Notes: a model not told the origin generated them from the letters alone. A stretch of DNA of 40,558 bases from Spirulina subsalsa FACHB-351 (GCF_026130165.1 NZ_JAIHOM010000041.1:1-40558), one strand, 5' to 3'. Shown: positions 9,639-19,200, counted from the stretch's first letter. Made by a program: numbers and translations.

Positions 9639-10592
9639 TCATTCTGCGAGCAGGGGAACCGATTCCCTTGACTCGGGAGATACCGTTAACATCTGTTTGA
9701 CTAAATTACAAAAATGTTGAATGGGGGGAATCTCAAGGCGATCGCGAGTTGTCACTAAAACCACTTGACGAGTCAGGGGAGGACAGGCCACTAAGACCGA
9801 AGAATTGCCAAGGGAACGCACCGCCAAGGAGGGATCTTGCTTAGATTCCTGTAAGGCCGACTGTGGCAATAAAGCAATCATTTTCCCCTGTCGTACTACC
9901 CCCCGAAAAGCATCGAGGGTATTTAATTCCATGGCTGCTTGTAGGGTCGCTCCTAATTTATTAAAGCGCTCTTGAACTAAACGCTGCATCCCATAGCCAT
10001 CTTTAAACACCACTTGGGGATAATGAACTAATTCCGACCAAGGCACCTCACTATAGGCGGCGAGGGGGTGTCCGGCTGCCATTAACACTTCTACCGGTTC
10101 TTCGTAGAGGGGAGCTACCATGATTTCCGGGGATGTGGTTAACAGGGGATTGTTCATGACAATGGCTACATCCACCAAACTATCTCGCAGGACTTTGATA
10201 GCGCGATCGCTCCCCAATGCCGTTACCCGTAACTGCACTTGGGGATACTGCCGACAAAACTCCAATAAAACCGGAGGCAAATGATAGGCACAGACCGAAT
10301 GAATCGCCGCCACACAAAGTTCCGGCTGTTTCCCCTCCCTTAACTCTGTTAACTCCCCCAGCGCATTTTCCCATTCCTGACAAATGCGTTTTGCTCGGGG
10401 AAATAACTGCTCCCCAGCTAACGTTAACTTAGTTTGACTCGTTCGGTGTAACAGCGCTAAACCTAACTCCGACTCTAACGCCTGAATTTGTCGGCTAATG
10501 GTGGACTGAGTAATCCCACACAGTCGGGCCGCTTGTCCAAAACTTCCCTGCTGTGCCACGGCTAAAAATGCCTGCAACTGCTCAATGCGCAT
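9639..10592 (-). CDS. ntcB: LysR-family regulator, NtcB-like
   Basis: A 317-residue LysR-type regulator. The N-terminal winged helix-turn-helix (residues 1-60, QAARLCGITQSTISRQIQALE) is followed by a periplasmic-binding-like sensor domain. The segments CVAAIHSVCAYHLPP, QLRVTALGSD and LVDVAIVMN resemble NtcB, the activator of nitrate/nitrite assimilation genes in cyanobacteria. I chose the ATG at 10592 (MRIEQLQAFLAVAQ), because the upstream 11 codons are not LysR-like. No nir, nrt or nar genes are near, so the subfamily call rests on sequence recall. No GTAN8TAC NtcA site was found upstream. Confidence 0.75.
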   Translation of the reverse strand: MRIEQLQAFLAVAQQGSFGQAARLCGITQSTISRQIQALESELGLALLHRTSQTKLTLAGEQLFPRAKRICQEWENALGELTELREGKQPELCVAAIHSVCAYHLPPVLLEFCRQYPQVQLRVTALGSDRAIKVLRDSLVDVAIVMNNPLLTTSPEIMVAPLYEEPVEVLMAAGHPLAAYSEVPWSELVHYPQVVFKDGYGMQRLVQERFNKLGATLQAAMELNTLDAFRGVVRQGKMIALLPQSALQESKQDPSLAVRSLGNSSVLVACPPLTRQVVLVTTRDRLEIPPIQHFCNLVKQMLTVSPESRESVPLLAE

Positions 10593-11156
10593 AGTATAGG
10601 TGATTCGGCAACGTGAACCCGGCAAATCTTCTAAAATCTGCCCGATAATCCTAGAATACTCGATTCTGTTCCCGAGAATCGTTCTGTCTGAACACTTAAT
10701 AAAATCTCAATTGAATCTTTAATAATGGGGTGAATGTTAATCGAAAGGTTAAAAAAATGGGTGTTTTTTGACTTTTATCCCACAGTAGATTACAATGGCG
10801 TTAAGCATCAATTGCCCTAAACAGGCTCATGTAAATTGAGACAACCTCAGCTTTCTCGTCATAACTTTTAGCCTGATATTTGTTAGCCTGATATTTTTTA
10901 CCGTTATGGGTTTGGCGGTTGATTTAGCTGTTTATCCCTTGCCTAAGATTGCCTGTTCATGCAATGGTATCTAGGGCAGTTCAATCAAATGCAATCCTAA
11001 GCTGATTGAGTTGGGTTTAGTGTAGATTTAGCTGGCACTAGGTTCAATTGGCTTTGCGCTGAATTGACGAGTGATTGCCGCTCAAAAAACTTTGATGATC
11101 TCTGCTCACAGAGATGATTGCTTGCTGTTTTCTAAATCTAGTCTCCCGAACGAATT
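10593..11156. other. Gene-free stretch upstream of ntcB
   Basis: About 560 bp with many stops in all frames and no family-like ORF. It should hold the ntcB promoter. A short inverted repeat (ATCTCTG, CTCA, CAGAGAT) lies near 11099. Repeated short phrases (GCCTGATATTT twice near 10870-10895) are the only other structure I see. Confidence 0.5.
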
Positions 11157-11303
11157 ATGTTTGAACGAATGATCCTCGCCATAATGACAACCCTACTGCT
11201 GTATATCTTTGTCCAAGCCAACCCCGATTATACAAGCAACTCTCAATCCCATTCCCGAAACGAGTATTTCAGGAATAAAAAAGTGATGTTTTGGGACAGT
11301 TGA
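11157..11303 (+). CDS. Possible 48-residue single-pass membrane protein
   Basis: ATG at 11157 to TGA at 11303. The product begins MFERMILAIMTTLLLYIFVQ, one likely membrane segment or signal anchor, followed by a polar tail ending KKVMFWDS. No Shine-Dalgarno is visible, common for cyanobacteria. It lies 55 bp before tenA on the same strand. It may be a real small protein or chance; only comparison with relatives would tell. Confidence 0.35.
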   Translation: MFERMILAIMTTLLLYIFVQANPDYTSNSQSHSRNEYFRNKKVMFWDS

Positions 11304-11358
11304 ACCCTTAAAATAAAAACAAGCGAATTCTAACTGAATCTGATTAATCGTCATTCCT

Positions 11359-12000
11359 ATGGGCTTAAGTCAACAACTCTGGCAATTAAACCATCATTAT
11401 CAAGAAGCTTGTTTACATCATCCCTTTGTTCGGGGAATTTATGAGGGTACCCTACCCCCAGAAAAATTTGCCTTTTATGTAGGTCAAGATGCCTTTTTCT
11501 TAGAAGCTTTTGCCCGCGCTTATAGTATCGCAGCCGCCAAAGCCCCAGATCAAGAAGGTTTCACCCAACTTTATCATCTAGCCGGAGGGGTGTTAGAGGA
11601 GTTAAAACTCCATCAACAGTATGCTAGTCAGTGGGGGGTGAATTTAACAACGATTCGTCCTAGTCCAGCCACTCGCCAATATACGGACTTTTTATTAGCC
11701 ACCGCTTGGGGAAACACCGTCGGCCTCACAACTGTGGCGATGACCCCTTGTATGCGTCTATATGCTTATATTGGGCAACAACTCGCCCGAGGGGGGATTC
11801 CCGAGCATCAGTATGGGGCATGGGTGCGCACCTATAGCAGTCCAGAATTTGAGGAGTTGGCCCAAACCTTGGAAGGTTTAGTCAACCGTTATGCTACGGA
11901 CACCCCAGAAACCCAAGGGACTTATGAATATGCGTTAATTTGTGAAGAACGCTTTTTTCAAGCTGCTTTTGAGTGGAATTCTCCGAATGCGTCTCCCTGA
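11359..12000 (+). CDS. tenA: TenA-family aminopyrimidine hydrolase (thiaminase II)
   Basis: A 213-residue all-helical protein of the TenA family, which salvages the thiamine pyrimidine by hydrolysing aminomethyl-pyrimidine. Diagnostic blocks are HPFVRGIYEGTLPPEKFAFYVGQDAFFL near residues 20-50 (quoted in parts: HPFVRGIYEG, KFAFYVGQD), MTPCMRLYAYIG with the catalytic Cys at residue 131 (TenA_C class) and ICEERFFQAAF near 194 with the conserved Glu. No TPP riboswitch is recognisable upstream. Its last 14 bp overlap the next gene, so the two are probably translated together. Confidence 0.93.
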   Translation: MGLSQQLWQLNHHYQEACLHHPFVRGIYEGTLPPEKFAFYVGQDAFFLEAFARAYSIAAAKAPDQEGFTQLYHLAGGVLEELKLHQQYASQWGVNLTTIRPSPATRQYTDFLLATAWGNTVGLTTVAMTPCMRLYAYIGQQLARGGIPEHQYGAWVRTYSSPEFEELAQTLEGLVNRYATDTPETQGTYEYALICEERFFQAAFEWNSPNASP

Positions 12001-12391
12001 AGAACCGGAACGTCCTTTTACGATTAATCTGATCCCGATGATTGATGTCATTTTCGGGATTTTAGCTTTTTTTGTCTTGGCCTCGCTGTATCTCACCCGA
12101 TGGGAAAGTTTTCCGGTGAACTTACCGAGTGCTACGACGGGAAATCAGACCAGTGAGGAGGTGATCCTGTTAACGATTGGGGCTGATGGGAGAATGGCAC
12201 TCAATGGTCAAGGGGTGACATTAGGGGAAATTCAGGCAAAGGTAGCCACCTTGGGGGGGGAAAGGGTGGTGTTAATTCAAGGGGATGAGTTAGTGCCTCA
12301 TGGATTTGTGGTGCGGGTGATGGATGAGTTACGACAGGTGCCGGGGGTGCGTTTGGCGATCGCCGTTCAACCGGAGAATGGAAACCAATAA
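11987..12391 (+). CDS. ExbD/TolR-family biopolymer transport protein
   Basis: A 134-residue protein starting MRLPEEPERPFTINLIPMID. It has one N-terminal membrane helix containing the conserved Asp (PMIDVIFGILAFFVLASLYL) and a periplasmic domain ending in a DELRQVPGVRLAIAV block, the standard ExbD/TolR layout. These work with an ExbB/TolQ proton channel to energise outer-membrane transport, but no exbB or tonB is in the window. The start at 11987 sits inside the end of tenA; the frame is open further upstream but lacks family similarity there. Confidence 0.88.
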   Translation: MRLPEEPERPFTINLIPMIDVIFGILAFFVLASLYLTRWESFPVNLPSATTGNQTSEEVILLTIGADGRMALNGQGVTLGEIQAKVATLGGERVVLIQGDELVPHGFVVRVMDELRQVPGVRLAIAVQPENGNQ

Positions 12392-12486
12392 AAAAATCCC
12401 AGCCTTGAGACTGAGACTGAGAAGTGCCTTAATGAGTCAATGAGTCAATTTAGGTCAATTTAGGTAAATTTGAAAACGTTACGGGT

Positions 12487-12660
12487 TTAGTAAGTGACTC
12501 CACGATATTTGCGCAATCCCAAGTGGGAAGAGGGGGTCATCTGTACGGAGCGATGGAGATAATAGCGATTCCCTAAGAAACTGGCGACGGTATCGGTTTC
12601 GACGGTTTCAACGGTTTGACGTTGGGATTGATAACGAGTGCCTAGGAAGGATAAGTGCAT
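12487..12660 (-). CDS. DUF4278-like small protein
   Basis: A 57-residue minus-strand gene, ATG at 12660 to TAA at 12487. It begins MHLSFLGTRYQSQ and ends LRKYRGVTY; the short motifs LSFLGTRY and KYRGVTY match the DUF4278 pattern of small cyanobacterial proteins. Function unknown, probably soluble. The upstream gap to 12925 holds AT-rich promoter-like sequence for this gene and for the divergent next gene, including TATACT near 12905. Confidence 0.75.
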   Translation of the reverse strand: MHLSFLGTRYQSQRQTVETVETDTVASFLGNRYYLHRSVQMTPSSHLGLRKYRGVTY

Positions 12661-12925
12661 CTTGGTGTCCTGTTTGTCTGAGTGAATATACTATGATGAT
12701 CTCTGGTTTTTGGGGCTTCTGCATTGATCTTAATCAGAAGATCCGGGCGAATTTAACACATTTTCTAGGTGATAGGATGGGGTAGATAAGGGTGAGGAGA
12801 GAAGGAATTGGCGAGGATAGAGATCACCCTGTTTGACCCCATATCTGCTATCACGGGATTTTAGCCAAGGGGGATGAGGTAAGGGTCTAGATTAATAAGT
12901 AATTATACTTTAAATAATAGTTCTT

Positions 12926-14167
12926 ATGTTTGATCAGTTACAGGAAGTTCTCAAGCAAGGGGAAAAATCGGCGCAATACTCCCCGCTTTTGGCACGTTTT
13001 ATCGGGGGAGTAACAGCAACGGTTTTGTTGGATTATATATTGAGTCATCAGGAGGCTGGAATTGCCCCTAATTGGCTCAAATTAAGCCCCAAACAGCTAG
13101 AAGAAGTAACAGGACTCTCGGCCGAAGAACAGAAGGCGGCACGGGATTTATTGCGTCGTCGAGGTTTTTTAAGGGAACAGTGGGTGGGACAACCAGAAAC
13201 ACCCCTTGCAGTACAAGTGGATGGGGCTGAACTGTTAGGTAAGTTGGAAAAGATGAAACTTTTTTTTCCGCTTTCTGGGTCTGAACAATCTATTCCTTCT
13301 CTCTTGCCAGAGCAGAATCAGACTAAACCTGAAAATAATCCGGTTGAACAGACTCTAACTCAGAATATAAAATTAACACAAATTGAAGCAGTTTCTTCTG
13401 CTACCATTGACCCTTATTTTAACTCAAGGCGAAACTATAATATGATAGGAGTGAGTCCTCATTATCAATTTGCTGGGCCTTGGGAATCCCAAGAAGAATT
13501 TGAGGAATTTCAATGGGCTTTATTAGAGTATTTTATTCAAAAAGGGGCAGAAAATCCGTCTGGTTTTGTCTTTAAAATTATTGATAGCATTACGAAGGGA
13601 TTGGTTTCCCCTTTTTGGGAAGAATTTAAACGGGGGGAACCATTAGGAGCGAGTCAAAAGATCCAACGGGATTGGGAAATTGCGCCCGGTGTACCTTATC
13701 CGGCCTTTGAGGAAGAACGGATTCAGTATTATTTGCAGAAAAAAGAACCTCTAGAAATGGCCGTCGCGAAAGCGCGGAAAGAATTGCGTGATCCTCGCTT
13801 GGCACAAGACTTGTGGGATGGTTTTTTGCGGAAATGCGATCGCCTGGCCGACGAAGGACTAAAAGCACAAAAGTTAGGCGTTAAAACCCCCTACCTGCCC
13901 TCTGCTTTTACCGAAAAAAAAGCCGTGACTAAAGAAAGTGTCATGGCAAAATTAGCCCAGTTACACAATCAAGTTAACCTCCCCCCTTCCCTAGAGCAAA
14001 ATAAAGCCCCTAAAAATGATACCAGTCCTCCCCCCTCCCTAGAAAGTTTACAAAAAGCCTATGAAAATCCATTAGGTCGAAACATTGTAGAACAACAGTT
14101 ACAAAAGCATCCCGAATGGGGGTATAAAATTCTAGAGGGGCAAATCGTGGATAGTTTACCGTTTTAA
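12926..14167 (+). CDS. Conserved-looking hypothetical protein with N-terminal winged-helix-like region
   Basis: A 413-residue protein that I cannot name. Residues 45-85 (LSPKQLEEVTGLSAEEQKAA then RDLLRRRGFLRE) look like a winged helix for DNA binding. A glutamine- and proline-rich linker follows (about 110-165). The rest is charged and helical, ending GQIVDSLPF. The layout is reminiscent of replication-initiator or DnaD-like helper proteins, which is only a guess. Its 3' third (13736-14119) is repeated nearly perfectly at 19579-19962. It converges on the CHAT gene with only 14 bp between stops. Confidence 0.65.
   Translation: MFDQLQEVLKQGEKSAQYSPLLARFIGGVTATVLLDYILSHQEAGIAPNWLKLSPKQLEEVTGLSAEEQKAARDLLRRRGFLREQWVGQPETPLAVQVDGAELLGKLEKMKLFFPLSGSEQSIPSLLPEQNQTKPENNPVEQTLTQNIKLTQIEAVSSATIDPYFNSRRNYNMIGVSPHYQFAGPWESQEEFEEFQWALLEYFIQKGAENPSGFVFKIIDSITKGLVSPFWEEFKRGEPLGASQKIQRDWEIAPGVPYPAFEEERIQYYLQKKEPLEMAVAKARKELRDPRLAQDLWDGFLRKCDRLADEGLKAQKLGVKTPYLPSAFTEKKAVTKESVMAKLAQLHNQVNLPPSLEQNKAPKNDTSPPPSLESLQKAYENPLGRNIVEQQLQKHPEWGYKILEGQIVDSLPF
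13736..14119 (+). repeat. 384-bp direct repeat, left copy
   Basis: This segment inside the 413-residue gene is repeated at 19579-19962 at a constant offset of 5,843 bp. Comparing line by line I count three mismatches and no indels, about 99% identity. The two copies flank the haemagglutinin-CHAT gene in direct orientation. Confidence 0.95.
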
Positions 14168-14181
14168 TATTCCCTTCTCCC

Positions 14182-17100
14182 TTACCAAGGACTCCCCACC
14201 ATCATAAACCCACTCCAATAGTAAGGATGGCGCAAATCCAAATTGTCTAACTGCGCCAACTCCGGAGGCAAATCAAAACGCTGTCCATTCATCACCAACT
14301 GCCCCCCGTCCAAACGTGCATCCCCCCGCACCATCGCCAACTGCGCCCGACGCAATGCCTCCGCCTTAGTCGTCACATCCTGTTCCCCTAAATGTTGGTA
14401 GAATCCATTCATCAAAGCTAAGGTTCCCACATCACTCACAGACCAAAGACTCGCCAGAGACGATTTAACCCCCGCTTGAATCGACAACCCCGCAAACCCT
14501 AGTTCAACATTAGCATCACCAACCGCCGTCTGGCAGGCACTCAATACTAACAATTCTACTTGGGGGGATTTATACCAACCCAATTGACGTAAATCATTGA
14601 TTTGTAATAGACGATCCCACAGTTGAATGTAGGAGTTGCTGGAATCTCCAGGTTCAAAAGTTGCGTGAGTTGCCAAATGAACAATATCATAGACTTGTTT
14701 GTGGCTTAGTTCTTTCAAATGCTCAAAGGTGACAGATTCATTCAGAAACCCATCCCCCTGCCATATTGTATTAGCAATTGTTTGAACCTCAACAGAGACA
14801 GCTGGCAAAGGAGATTGATTTTTAAACTCCGACATCCCCATGGCTAAAACTTCACTTCCTTTTAGAGATTGGTAGCGAGTGTTAGTTAAACTAATACTAG
14901 GAACTTGACCCAAGCTATATTTCTCAATGATAAATTGTTCTCCGTCATGCAAAGCTGCGAAAGGAATAGTGCGTAGTCCTCGGTCTAAACTCAACACAAG
15001 AGTATCGATATTGAGTGCTTCCAATTCAGATTCGAGAGGTTCAATCAGCCAACTATACAATTTTTGAGCAGAAGGGAGATAGCCGAGGGTTTTACGACGA
15101 CTACTGACAATTCTGGAAAAAGTTTGAATCGTTTTTTGGAGGTTTTCTGCACTAGCTTCAGGAAGGGTTTTGTGGATGAGGTTTTCTTCAGGTGTCACCA
15201 TCACTAATTCCAATTGTTCAGGGAAAGACATCACATAGATCATCACTGGATTAGTTCCCGTTTGTTCACGAATATTTTTTAAAGTTAAACGGATATTTTC
15301 AACGGCTTCATCCTCATTCTGGCTGGCTGAAATTTCTGAAGATTCAGTATCAGGAATTTCGCCAAATTTTTGGGTATATTCTGCCGTAAATAAATTTTCA
15401 ATTTGAGTGACAATGAGCGGTAGATTATCTTGGGTGAAAGTCTTTTGCAAGTCAGAACGAAGGTCTTCTAGGGAGGAAGTCATGGAGTTAGAAGCAACGG
15501 AGAGAACCGATGATTCGGAGACTTGGGAAAGAATTGGTATGTCAAAAGGTTCTATAATTAAAGGCTTGGGGTCGTCGGGAAATTGTAAGATTTGACTACC
15601 ATCCAGGCGTGGTTTTGCGATCGCACCCACTTGATTAGCAGTAATCTGCACAAGAATATCCTTCAGATTAGGAATGTCAGGAATTGAGATAGCAACACCT
15701 GTTGCTGTTTGGAGGGGGACCTTCGGGGGATCCACAGAAATAATTTGCATTGCCCCTTGACTATAGGTATGAAGATATTCTTGCCAAGGTTGAATACTTT
15801 CATGGGGGGCAAGTCCCGTAATTAACGTGGAAGCTGTCCCATTCACACTCGCATCCCCGACAACGAAGGGAATCACCCCTTGGCCCCCATGGCGGATCGT
15901 AATCGTCCCTCCTGCGGTATTTCCCACGGTTGCGATACTCGCTTCAAGGCCTGCAACAGTAAAAGAATCTGTAATACGAATCAATCCGGGCGTAGTTAAG
16001 TTGACATTGCCTCCCTGCCGTTGCAGAGATAGGGTACTAATATTGGTGGCCGTGATTCCTTCTGCGGCAATGAGGGTGACTGCACCCCCATCTCCTGCAC
16101 CCCCATTGGTATTCAGGGCTTGTGTTGTAATGGCACCTTGACGACTATGCAGGAAAATCTCTCCTCCCGTCCCTGTTCCATTGGCAGTCAAAATATTACG
16201 AGTGGTAATATCGCCATCAGCAATGAGGTTAACCTGACCGCCATTCGTGGCGTTGATTGTATTGTTAATAACAATGCCGCCGTGATCCGGTCCATTGTTT
16301 TCAACTTGGATTGTACCAGAGGAGGTGAGATTACTTAAGGTAATCTCACCACTGTTGTTATGAGTTAAACCCTCTCCCGTATTGAGGAGGATGTTTAAAT
16401 TGCCTGTTCCGGTGTTGAGTGTCACTCCAGAAGTCATGGTAATCACAGCATTTCCGGGGTCACGGAAGGCACTGATGGCACCGTTGGCGGTGGTTTCGTT
16501 GGTTATGAGGTTGAGGGTGCCGTTATCGGTGGTGATATCAGCGTTGATGAGGATACTGCGTCCCGCTTGTAACGTGAGATTCCCACCGTTTCCAGTCGGG
16601 TTATTCGTCACAATGGCACTGTTGATGGTGATATCATTGTTGGCCTGTAGAATGACATGGGTTCCTGTGTTAGTGATCTGGGTAATAGTATTGGTTTGTA
16701 GGGTGATGGAGTCGGACGGGATATTGTTAAAGAGATTATCACTGAAATTGCCGAAGGTGGGCTGGAATACATAAGCTTGCCCCACATAATCGACTCCCCC
16801 AAAGGTGTTCCGAGGAACCCCAATCAGGAGGTCATCCCGTACTACTGCTACTGACGTGCCGAAACGGGTATCCAATGAAGGGTTGGGATTGTTGAAGGTC
16901 TGGAGTAACTGCCCACTGCTGTTGAATAAATAGGCTTGTCCCGCACGATTGATTCCTCCATAAGTATTGTAAGGAGCCCCAATCAGAATGTCACTCCCTA
17001 CTGCTGCCACTGAATAGCCGAAAATGCCATCCCCTATAGGGTTGGGATTGTCGAAGGTCTGGAGTAACTGCCCACTGCTGTTGAATAAATAGACCTGTCC

Positions 17101-19200
17101 CGCTTTGTCGATTCCCCCAGAGGTGTTCCAAGGAGCCCCAATTAGGAGATCACTCCCTACTGCTGCTCCTGAAAAGCCGAAATAGCCCCCCTTGAAAGGG
17201 TTGGGATTGTCGAAGGTCTGGAGTAACTGCCCACTGCTGTTGAATAAATAGGCTTGTCCCGCTTTGTTGAATCCGCCAGAGGTGTTCCCAGAAGCCCCAA
17301 TCAGGAGGTCATTCCCTACTGCTGTTACTGAATCGCCGAAAATGCCATCCCCTACAGGGTTGGGATTGTTGAGGGTCTGGAGTAACTCCCCACTGCTGTT
17401 AAATAAATAGGCTTGTCCCACACGATTGATTCCTCCATAAGTATTGTAAGGAGCCCCAATCAGGAGGTCATTCCCTACTACTTCCACTGAATCGCCGAAA
17501 TCACCACCATCTACAGGGTTGGGATTGTCGAAGGTCTGGAGTAATTGCCCACTGCTGTTGAATAAATAGGCTTGTCCCGCTTTGTTGATTCCCCCAGAGG
17601 TGTTATAGGAAGCCCCAAAGAGGATTTCACTTCCTGCTACTGCTACTGACCCGAAATCACCACCATCTACAGGGTTGGGATTGTCGAAGGTCTGGAGTAA
17701 CTCCCCACTGCTGTTGAATAAATAGGCTTGTCCCGCTTTGTTGATGCCCCCAGAGGTGTTCCGAGGAGCCCCAACGAGGAGATCACTCCCTAGGGCTGCT
17801 ACTGACCAGCCAAAATAGCCCCCATTGACAGGGTTGGGATTGAATAAAGTCACTAAAGGAGCGGTTGCATCACTAATGGTTATGTTCTTAGGATCGAGCA
17901 ACAAGGTTCCAGAATTCCCCAAGGTAGCCCCTGCGTCCACATCTCCCAAAAACAGGAGCAATTCCTTCCCAGAAACTTCCACAAATCCCCCGTCTCCTCC
18001 CCATTCCCCGCCTCTGGCCTTGATTTCTCCTGAAAAACGGGTCAATTCATCAGACCAGACAATCACTTGTCCCCCGTCTCCGGTTGCGGTAGCACTAGCA
18101 TCTATACTGGAATTTTCTGTAATCAGGGTTTGGGAGGCATTGGGGATGGCTCCACCGCCTTGATAGTCTCCCCCGATGCGTACTGTTCCCCCTCCGTTTA
18201 CTCCAGAGGCATCTAAACTGGCATCTAATAATCCCACTTGATTACCCACAATGGTGATGGCTCCTCCTTTTCCATCTTGCAGGGTGGGGGATGAATTGGA
18301 GACATCTAGGGAACCGGAGACTATGGCGGTCTGTGCATCATCGGGAATGACGATTCCTGTTGTTTGCTCTTGAATGATACCTTGAGCATCGACGATGAGT
18401 CCGGTTTCTGCTGCTGTTCCGGTGAGTAAGGCGGGTAAATCCTGGGCGGTAAAGGGGAGGATTTGCCCGTTGGTATCTCTGGGGGGTTCGATTTCGAGGT
18501 TTAAGAGGTGTCCTGTTTGTTCAATTCGGACTAAACTACTGCCTGGAACCGCAGAAACTGTGATATTTCCGGCGGGGGCTTCTAGGGTGCCTATATTGAC
18601 AATGGTTCCTCCTATTAGGGTGAGGTTTTGTCCGGCAGTAACGGCTAAATGACCTGTGTTGACGATGGGGGCTGCTTGGGAGAGGTCAAAGGCAAATTCA
18701 GAGGGGTTGCCGAGGAGTTGGCTATAATCGTTGTTGCCTGAAGCGTTGAACCAATGACCGTTAAAGCCTATGGCTGTGGCGGTGGTGGCGAAGAAGTCTC
18801 CGGGGACGTTGAGTTGGGCATTTTGTCCAAAAATAATGCCTGCGGGGTTCATGAGGTAGAGGTTGGAGTTGCCGCCACTGACTTGAATGAGGCCGTTGAT
18901 GAGGGAGGGATTATTGCCTGTGACTCGTCCTAGGATGTTCTGAATTTGAGGATTGCTGAGAAAGTTGGCAATTTGGTTGCTATGGAGTCCAAATTGTTCA
19001 AAGCTGTGGAAGAGATTCGTGCCGTCTCCTGAGAGGGTCCCGCCTGTGATGTTGATTTGCTGACCGTTGGGGGTGATGATTGTGCCTGTGCTGTCGTTGG
19101 CGGGGGTGATTTGACCTTGGGCAGGATTCAGGCTAAGGTAAGCAGTGATTAGGGGGAGAATGAAAAGAAAACAGAACAGAGGAACTGAGTAAGATGCCAT
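14182..19200 (-). CDS. Secreted filamentous haemagglutinin / seven-repeat propeller / CHAT protease fusion
   Basis: A 1,672-residue multidomain protein. Residues 1-30 form a signal peptide ending near NPAQGQ. About 35-160 is the haemagglutination-activity (FHA/TpsA secretion) domain, with NPAGIIFGQNAQLNV. Residues 160-440 are beta-helix. About 450-818 are seven FG-GAP/integrin-alpha-like repeats, enough for one seven-bladed propeller. 820-1150 is more beta-helix. About 1340-1672 is a CHAT caspase-like domain with catalytic His near 1512 (LATHATF) and Cys near 1556 (LSACQTAVG), both intact. FHA domains are secreted through TpsB/Omp85-type porins; none is in this window. CHAT proteins are often TPR-linked regulators of cell death or immunity. 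The target is unknown. The gene is flanked by 384-bp direct repeats. Confidence 0.9.
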   Translation of the reverse strand: MASYSVPLFCFLFILPLITAYLSLNPAQGQITPANDSTGTIITPNGQQINITGGTLSGDGTNLFHSFEQFGLHSNQIANFLSNPQIQNILGRVTGNNPSLINGLIQVSGGNSNLYLMNPAGIIFGQNAQLNVPGDFFATTATAIGFNGHWFNASGNNDYSQLLGNPSEFAFDLSQAAPIVNTGHLAVTAGQNLTLIGGTIVNIGTLEAPAGNITVSAVPGSSLVRIEQTGHLLNLEIEPPRDTNGQILPFTAQDLPALLTGTAAETGLIVDAQGIIQEQTTGIVIPDDAQTAIVSGSLDVSNSSPTLQDGKGGAITIVGNQVGLLDASLDASGVNGGGTVRIGGDYQGGGAIPNASQTLITENSSIDASATATGDGGQVIVWSDELTRFSGEIKARGGEWGGDGGFVEVSGKELLLFLGDVDAGATLGNSGTLLLDPKNITISDATAPLVTLFNPNPVNGGYFGWSVAALGSDLLVGAPRNTSGGINKAGQAYLFNSSGELLQTFDNPNPVDGGDFGSVAVAGSEILFGASYNTSGGINKAGQAYLFNSSGQLLQTFDNPNPVDGGDFGDSVEVVGNDLLIGAPYNTYGGINRVGQAYLFNSSGELLQTLNNPNPVGDGIFGDSVTAVGNDLLIGASGNTSGGFNKAGQAYLFNSSGQLLQTFDNPNPFKGGYFGFSGAAVGSDLLIGAPWNTSGGIDKAGQVYLFNSSGQLLQTFDNPNPIGDGIFGYSVAAVGSDILIGAPYNTYGGINRAGQAYLFNSSGQLLQTFNNPNPSLDTRFGTSVAVVRDDLLIGVPRNTFGGVDYVGQAYVFQPTFGNFSDNLFNNIPSDSITLQTNTITQITNTGTHVILQANNDITINSAIVTNNPTGNGGNLTLQAGRSILINADITTDNGTLNLITNETTANGAISAFRDPGNAVITMTSGVTLNTGTGNLNILLNTGEGLTHNNSGEITLSNLTSSGTIQVENNGPDHGGIVINNTINATNGGQVNLIADGDITTRNILTANGTGTGGEIFLHSRQGAITTQALNTNGGAGDGGAVTLIAAEGITATNISTLSLQRQGGNVNLTTPGLIRITDSFTVAGLEASIATVGNTAGGTITIRHGGQGVIPFVVGDASVNGTASTLITGLAPHESIQPWQEYLHTYSQGAMQIISVDPPKVPLQTATGVAISIPDIPNLKDILVQITANQVGAIAKPRLDGSQILQFPDDPKPLIIEPFDIPILSQVSESSVLSVASNSMTSSLEDLRSDLQKTFTQDNLPLIVTQIENLFTAEYTQKFGEIPDTESSEISASQNEDEAVENIRLTLKNIREQTGTNPVMIYVMSFPEQLELVMVTPEENLIHKTLPEASAENLQKTIQTFSRIVSSRRKTLGYLPSAQKLYSWLIEPLESELEALNIDTLVLSLDRGLRTIPFAALHDGEQFIIEKYSLGQVPSISLTNTRYQSLKGSEVLAMGMSEFKNQSPLPAVSVEVQTIANTIWQGDGFLNESVTFEHLKELSHKQVYDIVHLATHATFEPGDSSNSYIQLWDRLLQINDLRQLGWYKSPQVELLVLSACQTAVGDANVELGFAGLSIQAGVKSSLASLWSVSDVGTLALMNGFYQHLGEQDVTTKAEALRRAQLAMVRGDARLDGGQLVMNGQRFDLPPELAQLDNLDLRHPYYWSGFMMVGSPW
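16745..17850 (-). repeat. Seven in-frame FG-GAP-like repeats within the CHAT gene
   Basis: Seven consecutive units of about 53 codons (period about 159 bp). Each has NPNP, then FG.S, then DLLIGAP.NT.GG, then GQAYLFNSSG.LLQT. Neighbouring units are highly similar at DNA level, suggesting recent duplication. The second unit is short by about one codon, and the seventh is the most diverged and ends with VFQPTFGNF. Confidence 0.9.

Noticed and set aside
10593-10800. NtcA site (GTAN8TAC) upstream of ntcB
   Set aside because: Not found; the nearest GTAGATTACAAT at about 10785 has wrong spacing.
11305-11358. Thiamine (TPP) riboswitch upstream of tenA
   Set aside because: No CTGAGA/THI-box core in the short leader.
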